Source: Eleusine coracana subsp. coracana
Lineage: Eukaryota > Streptophyta > Magnoliopsida > Poales > Poaceae
Assembly: GCA_032690845.1 (NCBI GenBank)
Contig: CM064417.1
Span: forward strand, 19,064,501-19,128,500
Direction of reading: 5' to 3'
DNA: 64,000 nucleotides
Under the pieces are notes generated by a model. That model had not been told where the DNA came from. It ran no database searches and saw only the letters and a list, made by a program, of their open reading frames with translations. Shown piece after piece: positions 19,996 through 31,218 of this stretch; positions within the stretch are counted from its first letter, which is position 1; each line of letters starts with the position of its first letter. The position numbers and the translations under genes were made by a program.

Positions 19996-21861
19996 TGTTG
20001 GCATTTGTTATGCTTTAAGAATAAAGTAAATTAATCCGCAAGCGCACGGAACACCATTGTAGCATTTCAGCCGAGAGTATTCCAAGGTATCGTATTTATT
20101 TTCCTCAGGGAAGCTAGGCATAAGATTATCTTGGTTTAACAAAGATAGAACTACAAAAATTATACCAACTGACCAAAGACGGGGTAAGGATGTTCAATAA
20201 TATTGGTAGGGTAGCAACACAAGAGAGATTTACACTAAGATATATAAAGAGATCGGTTAAGCTAGCCGAGAGGACAACGAGTCTAAGTCTAAGTTTCCTA
20301 AAAATATTTTTTCCTAATATATCTAAGTCTAGCGTCAAATCCTAGTTACTTGGGTTGAGTGCTTACACCAGTTTCTTGGTACAGTCTCAAGTCTTTCACC
20401 TGTTAGCTCACTTCGGGGCACGAAAACGTTCCACTAATATTGGTCGGTAACTAACCTTTGTCCTAGTGATTACGCTATCGCTAGACAACCCTGCTTGAGG
20501 CTTCCCGAATGTGGTGGATTACTAAAGGGACGGACAGGTTTGTCACTACCTGCCGCCTACCACACAGCCCGTGGAGACGAATGCAAATCCAGCTAGTGTT
20601 AACTTAGGCACTGCGCCTACGCTTTGACTAGATATTCTTCCGTTGGCCTAGCGGAAGAATAGATGGAAAATAACTAAGTCTAAGTTCAGAAAGAACTAAA
20701 CTTAATTAAATCCTAGCCGGGAAACCCATCAACTACGCAACAAAGTTTCTTCCCGGTAATTGTAACTTGAGGGAATTGACTAAGTTAAGATAAATAAATA
20801 CTTGACAAGATATAGAAGAAAAGATATTTATATTCATAAAGGATAAGTCTTACATAAAGAGAAAATATACAAGAGAGCTCATACCAAGACTCCAAGACAA
20901 TTCCGGAATCTCGAGCGATGCTCTCGACTAGACTCTAACTCCTGACTAACTAACCTACTCTACTAAGTAGCACAAGCAGTGGGAAATGGACTCCTTGATG
21001 TGTTTCTTCCTTCTTCTTTTCTGCCGAATTCCCCCTCTATTTATAGGTGGCAATGGGCAGGGGAGTACTTGTAGGTGAAGGAGAGTCGACAGGGAAAAGT
21101 CAGTATGCCGGGCAGCGGGCAAGGCCGGGCAGCCATGTGTGCCGGGTGGCCGGGCATACCGGATGGCATGCACCGCCGGGGGGCTGTAGGATCATGTCGG
21201 TTCGCGACCGACTTCTTTTGGTTGGCTTGGATCTTGTCCCGATGGCGGTTATTTGGTCGGTTCGTATCGACTTCTCCATTTTGGGGCCGGTAGGCCTCTT
21301 GGGCCTAGTGGGCTGGCAACCCCAGGTGGAAAACCTAGGCCGGGCGACAAGCTAGGCTGGGCGGCAAGCCAGGCTGGGCGCCAAGCTAGGCCAGGTGCCG
21401 ACCCCCTCTGGGTTACCTCTTGACTTCTCCTGGTTAGGCCACTTGTTGGCCTTCTTTTCCTTAGCCATATTTCATCGTTCTTAATCCGGGAGGAGAAAAC
21501 GGCATAACGGTGAAGTGTTTTTGCAAAACCGGCCGGGTCGGATGATCAGCCTGAAAACTGACTCCGGTTAATCAGCCGGGTGGCTGATTTCAGCCGTATA
21601 TGACCCTATCTGCCGGTTCCTGATTTCAGCGTGAAAATGAATATGTCTGTCGATGAAAACAGCTGTTTCAAAGTCGTTATCGGCCGACGGGGTGTTTCTT
21701 CATGTTTTTGCATATTTTGGCTCTCTTATACCTACAAACACATATTTCACCAAAATTCATAGAACTTTATTAGTTTAAATATGTATTTATTGAACTTTGA
21801 TCTTTACCTTGAAATTCCCGGCCGAATGGTGGCCGATTATGGGTTTTCTCGGCCGCAAACA
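19996..21861 (-). mobile_element. LTR of gypsy element E
   Basis: Reading on the minus strand the unit starts TGTTTGC (21861) and ends GCCAACA (19996), near-inverted ends. A TATAAATA box (forward 21038-21045) fits minus-strand transcription. The right end abuts copia RT sequence that resumes in frame at 21862 (AAGGAGTTGGAAAAC), so E was inserted into copia F's pol. The expected duplication AGGAG on the other side is not present. No coding capacity. Confidence 0.65.
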
Positions 21862-23335
21862 AGGAGTTGGAAAACTTTGAGAGAAACAAAGTGTGGACCC
21901 TAGTAGAGCCTCCTATTGGTGTCACTGTTATAGGAACCAAGTGGTTGTTCAAAAACAAACATGGGGAAGATGGTGAGGTTGTGAGAAACAAGGCTAGGCT
22001 TGTTGCTCAGGGTTTTAGCCAAGTTGAGGGCTTAGACTATGGTGAGACCTTTGCTCCTATTACACGCATAGAAGCCATTAGGATCTTGCTTGCATTTTCT
22101 GCCTCTAAGGGCATTAGACTCTATCAAATGGATGTCAAGAGTGCTTTCCTAAATGGTTTCATAGAGGAAGGGGTTTATGTGAAACAACCACGTGGCTTTG
22201 AGCACCACAAATACCCAAACCGTGTGTGCAAGCTTGAGAAGGCTTTGTACGGGCTAAAGCAAGCACCTAGGGCATGGTATGCTTGGCTTAAGACCTTGCT
22301 AGAGTGCGGGTATGTCATGCGGTGTGTTGACAAAACCTTGTTCACTCTAAAGCATGGAAATAACTTCTTAATGGTTCAGATACACATGGATGATATCATC
22401 TTTGGAGGTTCCTCTCATGCCCTTGTGTCTAGATTTCAGGAAGCCATGGAAAGTGAATTTTAGATGTCGATGATGGGCGAGCTCACCTTCTTTCTTGGAC
22501 TTCAAATCAAGCAATGCAAGCAAGGCACCTTCATAAATCAAGCCAAGTACACGAAGGATCTCCTGAAGAAGTTCGACATGGTCAATGTGAAGCCGTTGTC
22601 AACTCCAATGTCCACTACAACGACACTTGACCCAGATGAAGACTGTGAAGCGGTGGACCAAAGGGAGTGCACGAGCATGATTGGTTCCCTCTTATACTTG
22701 ACGGCGACACGACCCTACATACACTTTGCGGCGTGTCTTTGTGATCGGTTTCAAGCTTCCCCAAGGGTGACTCATCGCAAGGCTGTCAAGCGCATCTTCA
22801 GGTATCTCAAATACACCCTTGAGTTCGGTCTTTGGTACTCTACATCTTCATCTCTTGATCTCATTGGGTATTTGGATGAGGACTTTGCTAGGTGTAGAAT
22901 TGATAGGAAGAGCACTTCTGGTACTTGCCATCTCTTGGGTACTTCTTTGATCTGTTGGTCTTCTCGTAAGCAGTCGAGTGTAGCCCAATCCACCACAGAG
23001 GCTGAGTATGTTGCTACTGCTAGCTGCTGCTCTCAAATCCTATGGATAGTATCCACCATGAGAGACTATGGGTTAAGCTCTAAGGGTGTTCCACTCATGT
23101 GTGATAACTCCAGTGCCATATGCTTAGCCAAGAACTGAATCCAACATGGTAAGGTTAAACACATTAATGTGTGATTCCACTTCTTGAGAGACAATGTTGA
23201 GAAGGGAGATGTTGAGCTCAAATACATTGACACCAAAAACCAATTGGCTGATATCCTTAGCAAGACCCTATATGCTTCGCGATTCGCTTTTCTTCGGGGA
23301 GAGCTTGGTGTTTTCCATCCTTATGGCATCATTTA
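21862..23335 (+). pseudogene. Ty1/copia RT and RNase H (element F)
   Basis: The RT starts inside the domain (LENFERNKVWTLVEPP) and runs through KWLFKNKHGEDG, VDVKSAFLNG-type (here MDVKSAFLNG), ALYGLKQAPRAW and the catalytic motif, which reads HMDDIIFGG instead of YVDD. A TAG at 22461 interrupts just before MSMMGELTFFLGLQIKQ, a SIRE/Maximus hallmark. RNase H follows (GYLDEDFARCRIDRKSTSG, SLICWSSRKQSSVAQSTTEAEY), with a TGA at 23136. The pol C-terminus to about 23335 has one more stop (NQLADILSKTL, GELGVFHPYG). Gag, protease and integrase are absent; the 5' side is lost at the junction with E. Confidence 0.9.
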
Positions 23336-25244
23336 AGTGGCAGTTGGTGTTCTCTTGTATATATGTATCTTATCTTTTCGCATTACATCTCATATGTAAT
23401 ATATGCATTGGTAGATGAGCTTTGATTCTTATGCTTTCTTGCATTTCTGTTTGCTATGATTGAGCTTGAGCTAAGTTGTGGATGTGATAGTAATCTCTCA
23501 TGCATAGATTTTTTAGATGGCTTGTTATAGACACTTTTGAGCAACTTGCCAAACTTAAAGGTAAACTTAGCTTTTTGTGAACCTTATGAACTAATCTTGC
23601 CTAAACTTGCTCAGCATGTGAATAATGGCTTTTATCCTTGTCAAAACTTGCATTGAGGCTAGTCTAGAGGATATCTTGGCTTTGGCACCTTGTGTTTGCA
23701 AAATGTGGCTTTGCAAATGTTTAGCTCATTATGGAACATTGTGGAAACGTTTGTTCTTTTTGCCGCAAAGGCATGCTCATTCTTATGCTTTTAATTTGCA
23801 AAATAAGTTGATTGTACTTCGAAGCCTTGGGGTGTTTGCCGTACCCAGTCATGCGACCCTCTGTTTGGATTAGAAGTTACATAAAAATGCTAAATCCAAA
23901 AATTATACTTCGAAGCCTCGGGGTGTTTGCCGTACCCAGTCTGCGAATGCTTGTTGCCCTTGTAGAGATTAAGACTGGCTAGATTCTTATGGTTCACTTG
24001 ATGCTTGTTTTGTCTTGGATGGGAGTACGTATGCATGTGGTGGCTGTTGGAATCAATCTCAATCTCAGTGAGTCTCCTAACCTTATGAAAGGAGAAGAAC
24101 ATAGGGATTTGTGCTGCTAAAAGATGACAGCTTTTCTGATATGTATTGATAAACATATATACACATAAACAACCCGATTTAACCGGTTGGGTGGGATCGT
24201 GGACATGCCCACTCCCCTACCGACACGATCTGCATGCATGAGCTCTTGACAAACTCCTAGTCGCAGGACTAGTTCCTCAGGTTGTTATTCAGCTAAGTGG
24301 GCTAACTGACAAGCAAAATGAATAAAGGAAATAACCGATGGGCGTGTTCTGAAGTAACTAACAGTGGCAGCTTTTCTCATGATGAGCAAATTTGATTCTA
24401 TCTAAGCTAGTCAATGTTTTTGCTTAGGTTGTATAGCTCTTGGTGTTTATGCCTTGCTATCTAGTTTTGGTCTCTGTATGATTGTGAGCTATTGCTTTTA
24501 CACTTCATAGCTCTATGTTTATGATTAGCAAGCTTAAATGCTTGTTGGCATATTTGTTGAAGCTCCTTAGGTTTGCATTTTCATCCATTGCATGCTTGTT
24601 CTTTTGCTTCTTTGATGAGTTCATTGCCAAAGGGGGAGAAAATATTGGGTCATGCACAAATAATGCTAAGAAACTTAAAATGATCCATTTTTTATTACAT
24701 GAGACCTGCCACAAGTTAAAGGGGAGCATATCATGTCCTTGAGTGTTTTTCATGCGCTTTTTTCAATCTTTGCGTTCTCGAGGCTTTCTTTGTCCACTCT
24801 TGATTTTGTGATCCCTCTTATGCTATGGCTACTTTTCACCTTTTCTTTGTGTTTGAGCCATTTGGGTGTGCTTATTCGATTTCGCATTTCAAATCTCTAA
24901 GCTTTGTGCATTTGATGTTGTCAATGTACTCATCAAGCGGAAGATTGAGAAACCATGTGGATATGTGCCATGGTTTGTAATATGTGATGAGTAATTGACA
25001 TTGGTTGAGTTTGGTGTTTGAGTTGAAATGCGGGAATCTGGGATTACATGTGTTTGTGCATGTCATGGTTTTGACTAACCAGAGTTGGTAATGGAGTTGG
25101 AGAAGTTGCAAGAGATGAGAAATATGTTTGCTTGTCTCATGATGTGTAGGTCACTGGAGTCAACTTGGTGGTCAACGGCGAGAGGATCGGGCACAAGTAT
25201 GAGACTTAGAGCCGGACGATCAGGAGGCCGGGTGAAGTCAAGGG
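23336..25244 (+). other. 3' non-coding region of copia element F
   Basis: This 1.9 kb stretch between pol and the 3' LTR has no credible gene. AAAGGGGGAGAAAA at about 24628-24641 is the purine motif often seen after pol in SIRE-type elements. A 36 bp sequence (starting TACTTCGAAGCC) is repeated at 23815-23850 and 23906-23941 with one mismatch. AT-rich elsewhere. Confidence 0.6.
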
Positions 25245-25690
25245 TGATCCATACCGTACACGTGGAGAGGCAAGAAGCACGGACGGTTTCACGGTTGAGC
25301 CTCAAAACCATGGGTGGTGATCAAGATGGCGGGGTTGACCAAGTCAAAGGTGATCGGCCATCGGTGCAAGTAGAGGCTTCCAATGGACTGGAGGCGGGAG
25401 AGACTTGCCGACGGGGAGGATCCCGGGACGAGGTGACACGCGTCAATATCAAGAAGTCACTCTTTGAGAAGCGTGCAAGGCGGTCTCCCGGTTTGGGCCT
25501 CAAAACCGGTGGCGGTGATTGGAGCTGCACGTGGCACCATTGCGGAGCTTGCGTGGAGGCGAAGCAAAGCCGTGAAAGGCTCAATGGCGTTCGGGCGACG
25601 AGGAAAAAGATTGACGATTATGCCCCTGGTGGTAGGTGGCAGTGTATTGTAGGTGAGGGGTAGGATGATCTTTAGGATAACCCCTAGGCC

Positions 25691-25698
25691 TATATAAG
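25691..25698 (+). promoter_or_regulatory. TATA box of copia F LTR
   Basis: TATATAAG is conserved at the same place in the inverted copy in B (3246-3253), which supports it as the LTR promoter element. Confidence 0.5.
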
Positions 25699-26328
25699 AA
25701 GAGGTAGGGCTGGTGGAAGAGGGGTCTCTCTTTCCCTTAGCCTTGCCTTAGGTCTTCATTCAAAGTGCTAGGAGAGGTCTTGACGTAATAGAGGAGAGGA
25801 GAGGGTGTGTGAGAGACATCTATTTCTCTTCAATAGTGGGAGGAAGAGGGTGGCTTCCTAGCCATGTATCCATGCATCTTGACTTGATGAATCAATGATA
25901 TGAGATTCAAATTCGTGCTCAAGTTCTTCTTCTCTCCCTAAATCTCGAATTTCTTTTTTTCTCTATTTTCAGAGTCATTTTCATGGGAATTTTTTATCTC
26001 ATTTTTTGTTGAATTTTTGGGGCGAATTTCTTGGGAATCTTAGTGCTATGATGAGCTAGAACAATCCTACGTGGATCCTTGACCGAAACAAGAGCTCTAG
26101 CAACTTCGATTTGAAGGATTTCTCAAGTTTCCCCTTTTTGGTGTTCTTGGCATAAGATCTGAAATTCGTGATGATGTCTTGAGCCAATTGAGTGGATCTT
26201 CTAGGATTAGGGTCGTGATGTGTTGAGGATTGGCTGGTCCAAAAATCATACAATTTGGAGTTCGTTTGATTAGGTTTTGGTTCATTTTTTGCCTAATCCC
26301 GAGCCAAATCCTATTCTGTCGGGGGTCG

Positions 26329-26470
26329 ATCGGCACTGCCGATGCGGGGATGAAAATCCAGATCGGCACTACCGATGACCTGCTCTGGTTTTTCGTCTTC
26401 TTTCTGAACTCAATCGACACTGCCAATGATATGACCGGCACTGCCGGTAGTAGCAATTGACACTGTCGAT
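26329..26470 (+). repeat. Five tandem hyphenated palindromes in F's LTR
   Basis: Five 15 bp units centred on ATCGGCA-C-TGCCGAT occur at 26329-26343, 26362-26376, 26413-26427, 26434-26448 and 26456-26470. Units 1 and 4 are perfect 7 bp stems; unit 4 has changed on both arms (ACCGGCA / TGCCGGT). Unit 5 keeps pairing with one G-T. Units 2 and 3 have one or two mismatches. They lie in the segment absent from B's LTR. Confidence 0.75.
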
Positions 26471-26765
26471 GGTCAGTCTGAGTTGCTTATTTATTGCTTT
26501 CTTTCCTAGTTTCAAGTCTTGGTTGTTTTTCTTTGCTTCTCTCAAGTTCTTCCGCTGTTGTGAGTCATTCCTAGGGTTAGCACATCACAAGATGGTGTGT
26601 GTGGCCTTGGTGATTCTTTCAGAGGTTGGTTCGAGTTGTCATTGGGATATAGGCCAAGTTCTTGAGAAGAATTTTAATTGGCTCCCATTCGCCCCCCCCC
26701 CCTCTGGCCACCTTCTCGGTTTTTTAGGTTTTGTGCCAGGAAACCCTATATTTTGAATCCGAGCA

Positions 26766-27053
26766 ATGCAGTGTATGAGACCGAAATATTTCTTCAAGAA
26801 TTGGTTCCTAGGCATGTTAGGGGAGGATGGACCAAAGAAAATAGAAAGACATGCCCTAAGGAAGGAGATCGGAGGATTTGAACAATGGATACCTTTGGGA
26901 GGGAAGAGGAAGATCCAATCGGTTGAGTTGGTCCTTGGAAACGTTGTAGCCGGCTTGGGAGAACCCTTCCACACAAAGAGGAAGGAGATTCCATGGAGGA
27001 ATCACTCAATCACCAGGGAGGCGCCGACCATTGAGAAGGGGTTCGAGTTCTAG
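26766..27053 (+). other. Unrecognised 95-codon ORF
   Basis: An ATG-initiated frame rich in Lys, Glu and Gly (KKIERHALRKE, FEQWIPLGGKRKI) ends in TAG after GFEF. I recognise no domain, signal peptide or membrane segment. It sits between the truncated LTR of F and the copia G remnant, where pieces of several elements meet. It may be part of an element's untranslated region or a captured fragment; chance is also possible. Confidence 0.2.
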
Positions 27054-28581
27054 ATGTGAGAATGATTATAGGAGAGAGAGAGAGAGCCAGTTAATGGGTT
27101 CACGGGATGGAATAAGTCACAAAAACTGGTCTGGCTGCTTTTGGGAACCAACCTGACCGCTTTTGTGGGGGAAAACAGAAAAAGTCCATATTCTGTGAGA
27201 GATTTATAAGGATTGAGCAAATGTGATCTGAAGAGAGAATTAGGGAAGGATTAGACTAGGGGGTAACTTCTTGGTTTAACTGACATAAACCGGTTTGACC
27301 GGTACAGGAAACCGGTCTGGCCGATTTCGGTCAGAAACTTCCATTAGAACTTATTTTCAGAGAGTTGGCCTTGGTCCTCCAGGGGGATAGATTGGATGAA
27401 GTCTCAGAGACTGATTCAATTGAGATAGATCGCTCAAAGGATTTTTCTTGAGAGTTGAGAGAGGACTTGAGATTGGATGCACCACTCAAGTTTGAATATC
27501 ATCATGGAATATTTGGTTCATGTCATTTCTTAACTTATACTCATGACATAAGCGAGCATCTTAAATATGATGAGAGAAAGATGAAATCAGACAAATATTC
27601 GCTAGATGACAACATCGAGAGACGAACTTTGATGGAACTTGATACAAGATGACATGTCAAAAACACACTGGTAATGAGAAGGGCCTAGATGCACAAAGCA
27701 ATGCAAAGATAAATAAAATCCTACCTTTGCTCAAAACACTCTTTTCTTCATTTTGGTGAAGAATAACCACATTCTTGTGTCATCACCCATCATTGACCTC
27801 ATCACTAGTCTTTCTTTTCATTCTTTCGAGCAACATGTCAAGTTGGAGAGTAACATGATTGCTCCATGGTGAAACACAACTTTATACATAATGCTACAAA
27901 AGCACTCATATAACACATTAGTTCCAAAGACACACATTATAGAGAAAACTCCCCCTTAAGATATGCCTAGTTGAAGTTCGATAGCATATATGACATATAT
28001 GATTCGGTTAAGGATCAAGAAGAGTTTATTCCATAATTTGATTGTATTTCAAGATTTTGCAAGTTTGACAGAAGATAAGTGATACTTACACCTCCATAAG
28101 TGTGTTTTCATTCCAAGGTCATAAATTTAGAAAACCCAATAATCTTGTGACTTTTCTGGTTCTGAAAGCAGCATCAACCAAAACCGGTCTGACCAGTTAC
28201 CAGAACCGGTCAGGCTGGTTTCTCTGCTTCAAAGCCCATTTTTCTGTCACCTTAGTAGATACTTGACTTTTGGTCATGTAATAAATGTTTTGTACTCCAA
28301 TCTCTACATTTACCTGTGTACAAACTAGCATTTGCTCTACTAGAGAGCCATTAAACACATCTTATGGCATAGATGGGAATTTCATGTCAATTTGCAAATT
28401 TAACTCTTGGACATGAATGAAAAACTTTCTTACACACAAGAGTAGATTGGATAACTTGCTATCTTTTCAAGGTGTCATTGGTTTCTGGATGTGAACACTT
28501 GCCATATGCTTGAGCCATAAGATAGAGGTCTTCATTCCTTGCTCAAGTATCCAATGCACCTATAAACCCCTGCTATATGAA
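27054..28581 (-). other. Probable 3' non-coding region of copia remnant G
   Basis: There is no gene here. A CT-rich run at about 27947-27960 reads AAGGGGGAGTTTTC on the minus strand, like the post-pol purine motif of SIRE-type elements. The element-typical palindrome ACCGGTCTGACCGGT recurs at about 27128, 27290 and 28180. Both suggest this is G's 3' side with pol deleted. A short GA microsatellite is at 27073-27087. Confidence 0.45.
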
Positions 28582-31167
28582 TCATGCTTCTTTTGGTACC
28601 CAAGCCAAGTTGGGTCCTTGTAGGTTAGTCAATAATGATTTAGGCACCAAAATGGCCCTTGCACCAACATGTGGTGAGCTAATTACCATATTAGTGCTGG
28701 TACTTTTCTTTACCTTATCAAGTGTTTTTGAAATAGAGCTGACAACCTTAATTTTGGATGAGTTACCTTTTGGACAATCTTTGCTAAGATGTCCCTTGTC
28801 TCGACAAGTATAGCATGTTCGCCTTTTGATCTTGTTCGTCACTCTATTTTCTTCTTTCTGCTGACGACCCTTCAAGTATGGACTCTTACTTGAGTTGTTG
28901 CACCCAAGGATCTTTATGCTGTTGTTTTGTGTTGGAACTTCCAAAATCGGTCTGACCTATTTACCTAACCGGTCTGGCTGGATTTTCCTGTCACCAACAG
29001 CTCCAGGGCAGACAACAATCATATGCCCCTATTTTGTGCACCCAAAGCACTCTCTTCTTGATAGTATTTGTACTTCTCCTTGAATGCTTCACCTGGTCAT
29101 CAAACTTGATTGTGCACATGAAAGCTTAATGACACATGTTGGACCATTTGAAACACTTTATGTGATCTAGATTCCTCTTGTTCTTTTCTTGCTTCTTTTG
29201 ATCAAGAGACTTGTTATTTCGTGGAGGAGAGGGCCTTGTGTAGGATGCCTCAAGCTTCTTCACCGTGTTGTCACGACTATCTTGAGGTGTTTGCACTTGA
29301 GCCTTCCCCTTCAACTTGATTACTTTATTTTCAAGAGATAGGTGTAGAGTGCCCGATCTTTCGGCGAGTGGAGATAACTTCGATTTGGTGGATGTTGACC
29401 CTCACGATCCGACTACGAAGAGCAAGCCGAAGCGCCAATGCAATCGCTGAACCAACTTCCGGAGGATATTAACCTTGCGGTAAACAAGATCAACCTGATC
29501 ACGAGGATCAATTCTTACGCGCAATCAAAGAACGAGCAAGAATTAGAGGCGAGCAATCTGATGTATTGCACGACGGTGGAGTTCTGAATTCATGTCGAGA
29601 GACGGATGTATAGCTAAGCTAAACTTAAAACAAAACTCGAAGATTACAAGGGGCGCAGCCCTTGACTATATAGTGGGAGGATGAGGCATCTAGGGCCGGC
29701 TAAAGTGGAGAGGCGCGCGGTGGAGAGGGAGTCGTGCGACTTGGGCCACGTGGGCCTTTGGGCGACATCCTCCTAGGCCGTCGTTCCTTAGCATCAAAAC
29801 CGTCTTCAATTCCTGGGCTCGAGCTCTAGTGATTGGGCCCTTCTACGTCATCGTCTCGTTAGAAGATGGATCCGTAACTCGAGGAGGCGCGATGACGAGA
29901 GGTGGAGGCGTGACAGCTTGGTTTGGCGCGCCATCTTCCGTCGTCGTTATTCATATGTCGTTGATGTCCTCATCATCAAGTCTCTTGACTTCTAGCTTGA
30001 GATTGTCATTTTCCTAAGCTATAAAATCATCACAAGATTCTACAAGAACTTGCTCAACATTCAAATGTTGGCTTTGAGAGCAACAAGGATTAGCACAAAT
30101 AAATTCACTAGACTGTTGTGAGCATGTGCATTGGTGTGAGTGAGTCCAAGAAGGTGTTACCACTGTAGTTAGAACCTCATGAGCAACTTCAAGCATGACA
30201 TGTGTATCTACAAGCTTCTCATGAGAGCACATGAGCTCTTCATGATCTTTATGTAAGGTAGCATGCTTGATGGTGAGTTCTTCAAGTCTAGCCTTGAGGG
30301 TACCATTTTCCTCCTGCATGGACGCTGCATGTAAAGAGGCGTTAGCAGCACAAGAATATTCCTTTTCCAATTTTTCATATTTACTAGTAAAGGATTCATG
30401 AGACTGGATAAGATTCTCATAATCTTGTCTCAAGGCTTTGAGTTCTTCAATCCTGTCAATGAAATAAGCTTCTTGCTTTTTTAGCTGCATCTCTTGAGTT
30501 TGCACTTTCTTGAACACTTTCATTAACTTGAACAAATCCTTCTTGCTCAAGTTGTCAAACTCAAAGTCATCTTCACTTTCACTTTCATTTTTCTTGAATT
30601 GCCTTTTATTCTTTTTTTTTTTTTGGCCATGAGGCATGCACCACTCCTCTTTGATGTTGACTCTTCGCTTGGTCGATGATGCTTATTTATTTTTTATATA
30701 GTTTCTGATTTTCTGGGAAAACCGGTCTGACCTGTTACCAAAACCGGCCTGATCTGATTTTCCAGAGAGTACTCAACTTTCTATTTTATGCCATCTTGAC
30801 ACTTGAACAGTGTCTTCTTTGTTGCTGAGTCATCATTCTTGCACTTTGAGAATTTTTCTTTTAGTGCTATCCAAAGAAGATCAGCGTCTTTTAGGAAGCC
30901 ATGCTCCTTGTGTATCTTCATCTCAAGATCTACAATTAAAGCACTCATCAATTCATTAGTAGCTTGAGCATTTTGTTGCAAGCATTTTACTTCCTCATCA
31001 GAGCAATTATCCCAATTAAAATTTAGGGAACAAATGATTACATCCACAATGCTCAATAAAATAGGATCAATAGCCTTAGGTGCTTCTAGCATGCATTTAC
31101 ACCAAGACACATAATTTGAGCCATCAAACAAAAGAGGTTCTAAATAATTTTCACCTTCCGACGACAT
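28582..31167 (-). pseudogene. Copia (SIRE/Maximus-like) gag, element G
   Basis: Pieces of one gag read leftwards. 31167-30781: N-terminal UBN2-type region (FDGSNYVSWCKCMLEA, then LLWIALKEKFSKCKNDD). 30637-30014: a long coiled coil with many Leu/Glu heptads after a KKKKNKRQFKK basic patch and acidic run. 29332-29126: a segment ending CFKWSNMCH. 28944-28582: zinc knuckle CYTCRDKGHLSKDC followed by LTNLQGPNLAWVPK, the gag-protease linker typical of this lineage. Stops, frameshifts and a solo LTR (29333-29963) break it. No protease, integrase or RT follows. Confidence 0.85.
29333..29963 (-). mobile_element. Divergent solo LTR inside G's gag
   Basis: On the minus strand the gag frame up to VKRL joins a unit starting TGATGAGGACATCA, the same start as O's LTR. 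It ends near GATCGGGCACTC...CTATCT, comparable to the D/O ending GATCGGGAACCC...CACATCA, and gag resumes in frame (ENKVIKLKG). CTTGA occurs at both edges and may be the target duplication. Length is about 630 bp versus 900 in D. The AT/GC layout, including the TTCTTG and CGACCAAATC blocks near the end, matches the D/O family at low identity. Confidence 0.6.
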
Positions 31168-31204
31168 CGTTTCTCACGGCGGTTAGGCCTTTATGTGAGT
31201 CCTT

Positions 31205-31218
31205 GCTCTGATATCAAT
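31205..31218 (-). other. Primer binding site of element G
   Basis: On the minus strand ATTGATATCAGAGC follows the LTR end (CTTTCA), matching the initiator-Met primer site with one change. Confidence 0.75.

Larger units (their letters stand above)
25245..26720 (+). mobile_element. 3' LTR of copia element F
   Basis: It is homologous to the reverse complement of B's LTR (2650-3588 plus 19235-19343): start TGATCCATACC, TATATAAG at 25691, AATTTTAATTGGCTCCCATTC near the end. It is longer than B's LTR (about 1.48 versus 1.05 kb) because of roughly 430 bp at about 26100-26560 that B lacks. The terminal bases expected after CTTCTCGG (26719) are missing, so the right end is truncated. Frames at 25085-25663 and nearby are LTR noise. 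Confidence 0.8.

Noticed and set aside
25085..25663. 192-codon plus-strand ORF
   Set aside because: It spans the start of F's LTR and is not conserved as a frame in B's LTR.
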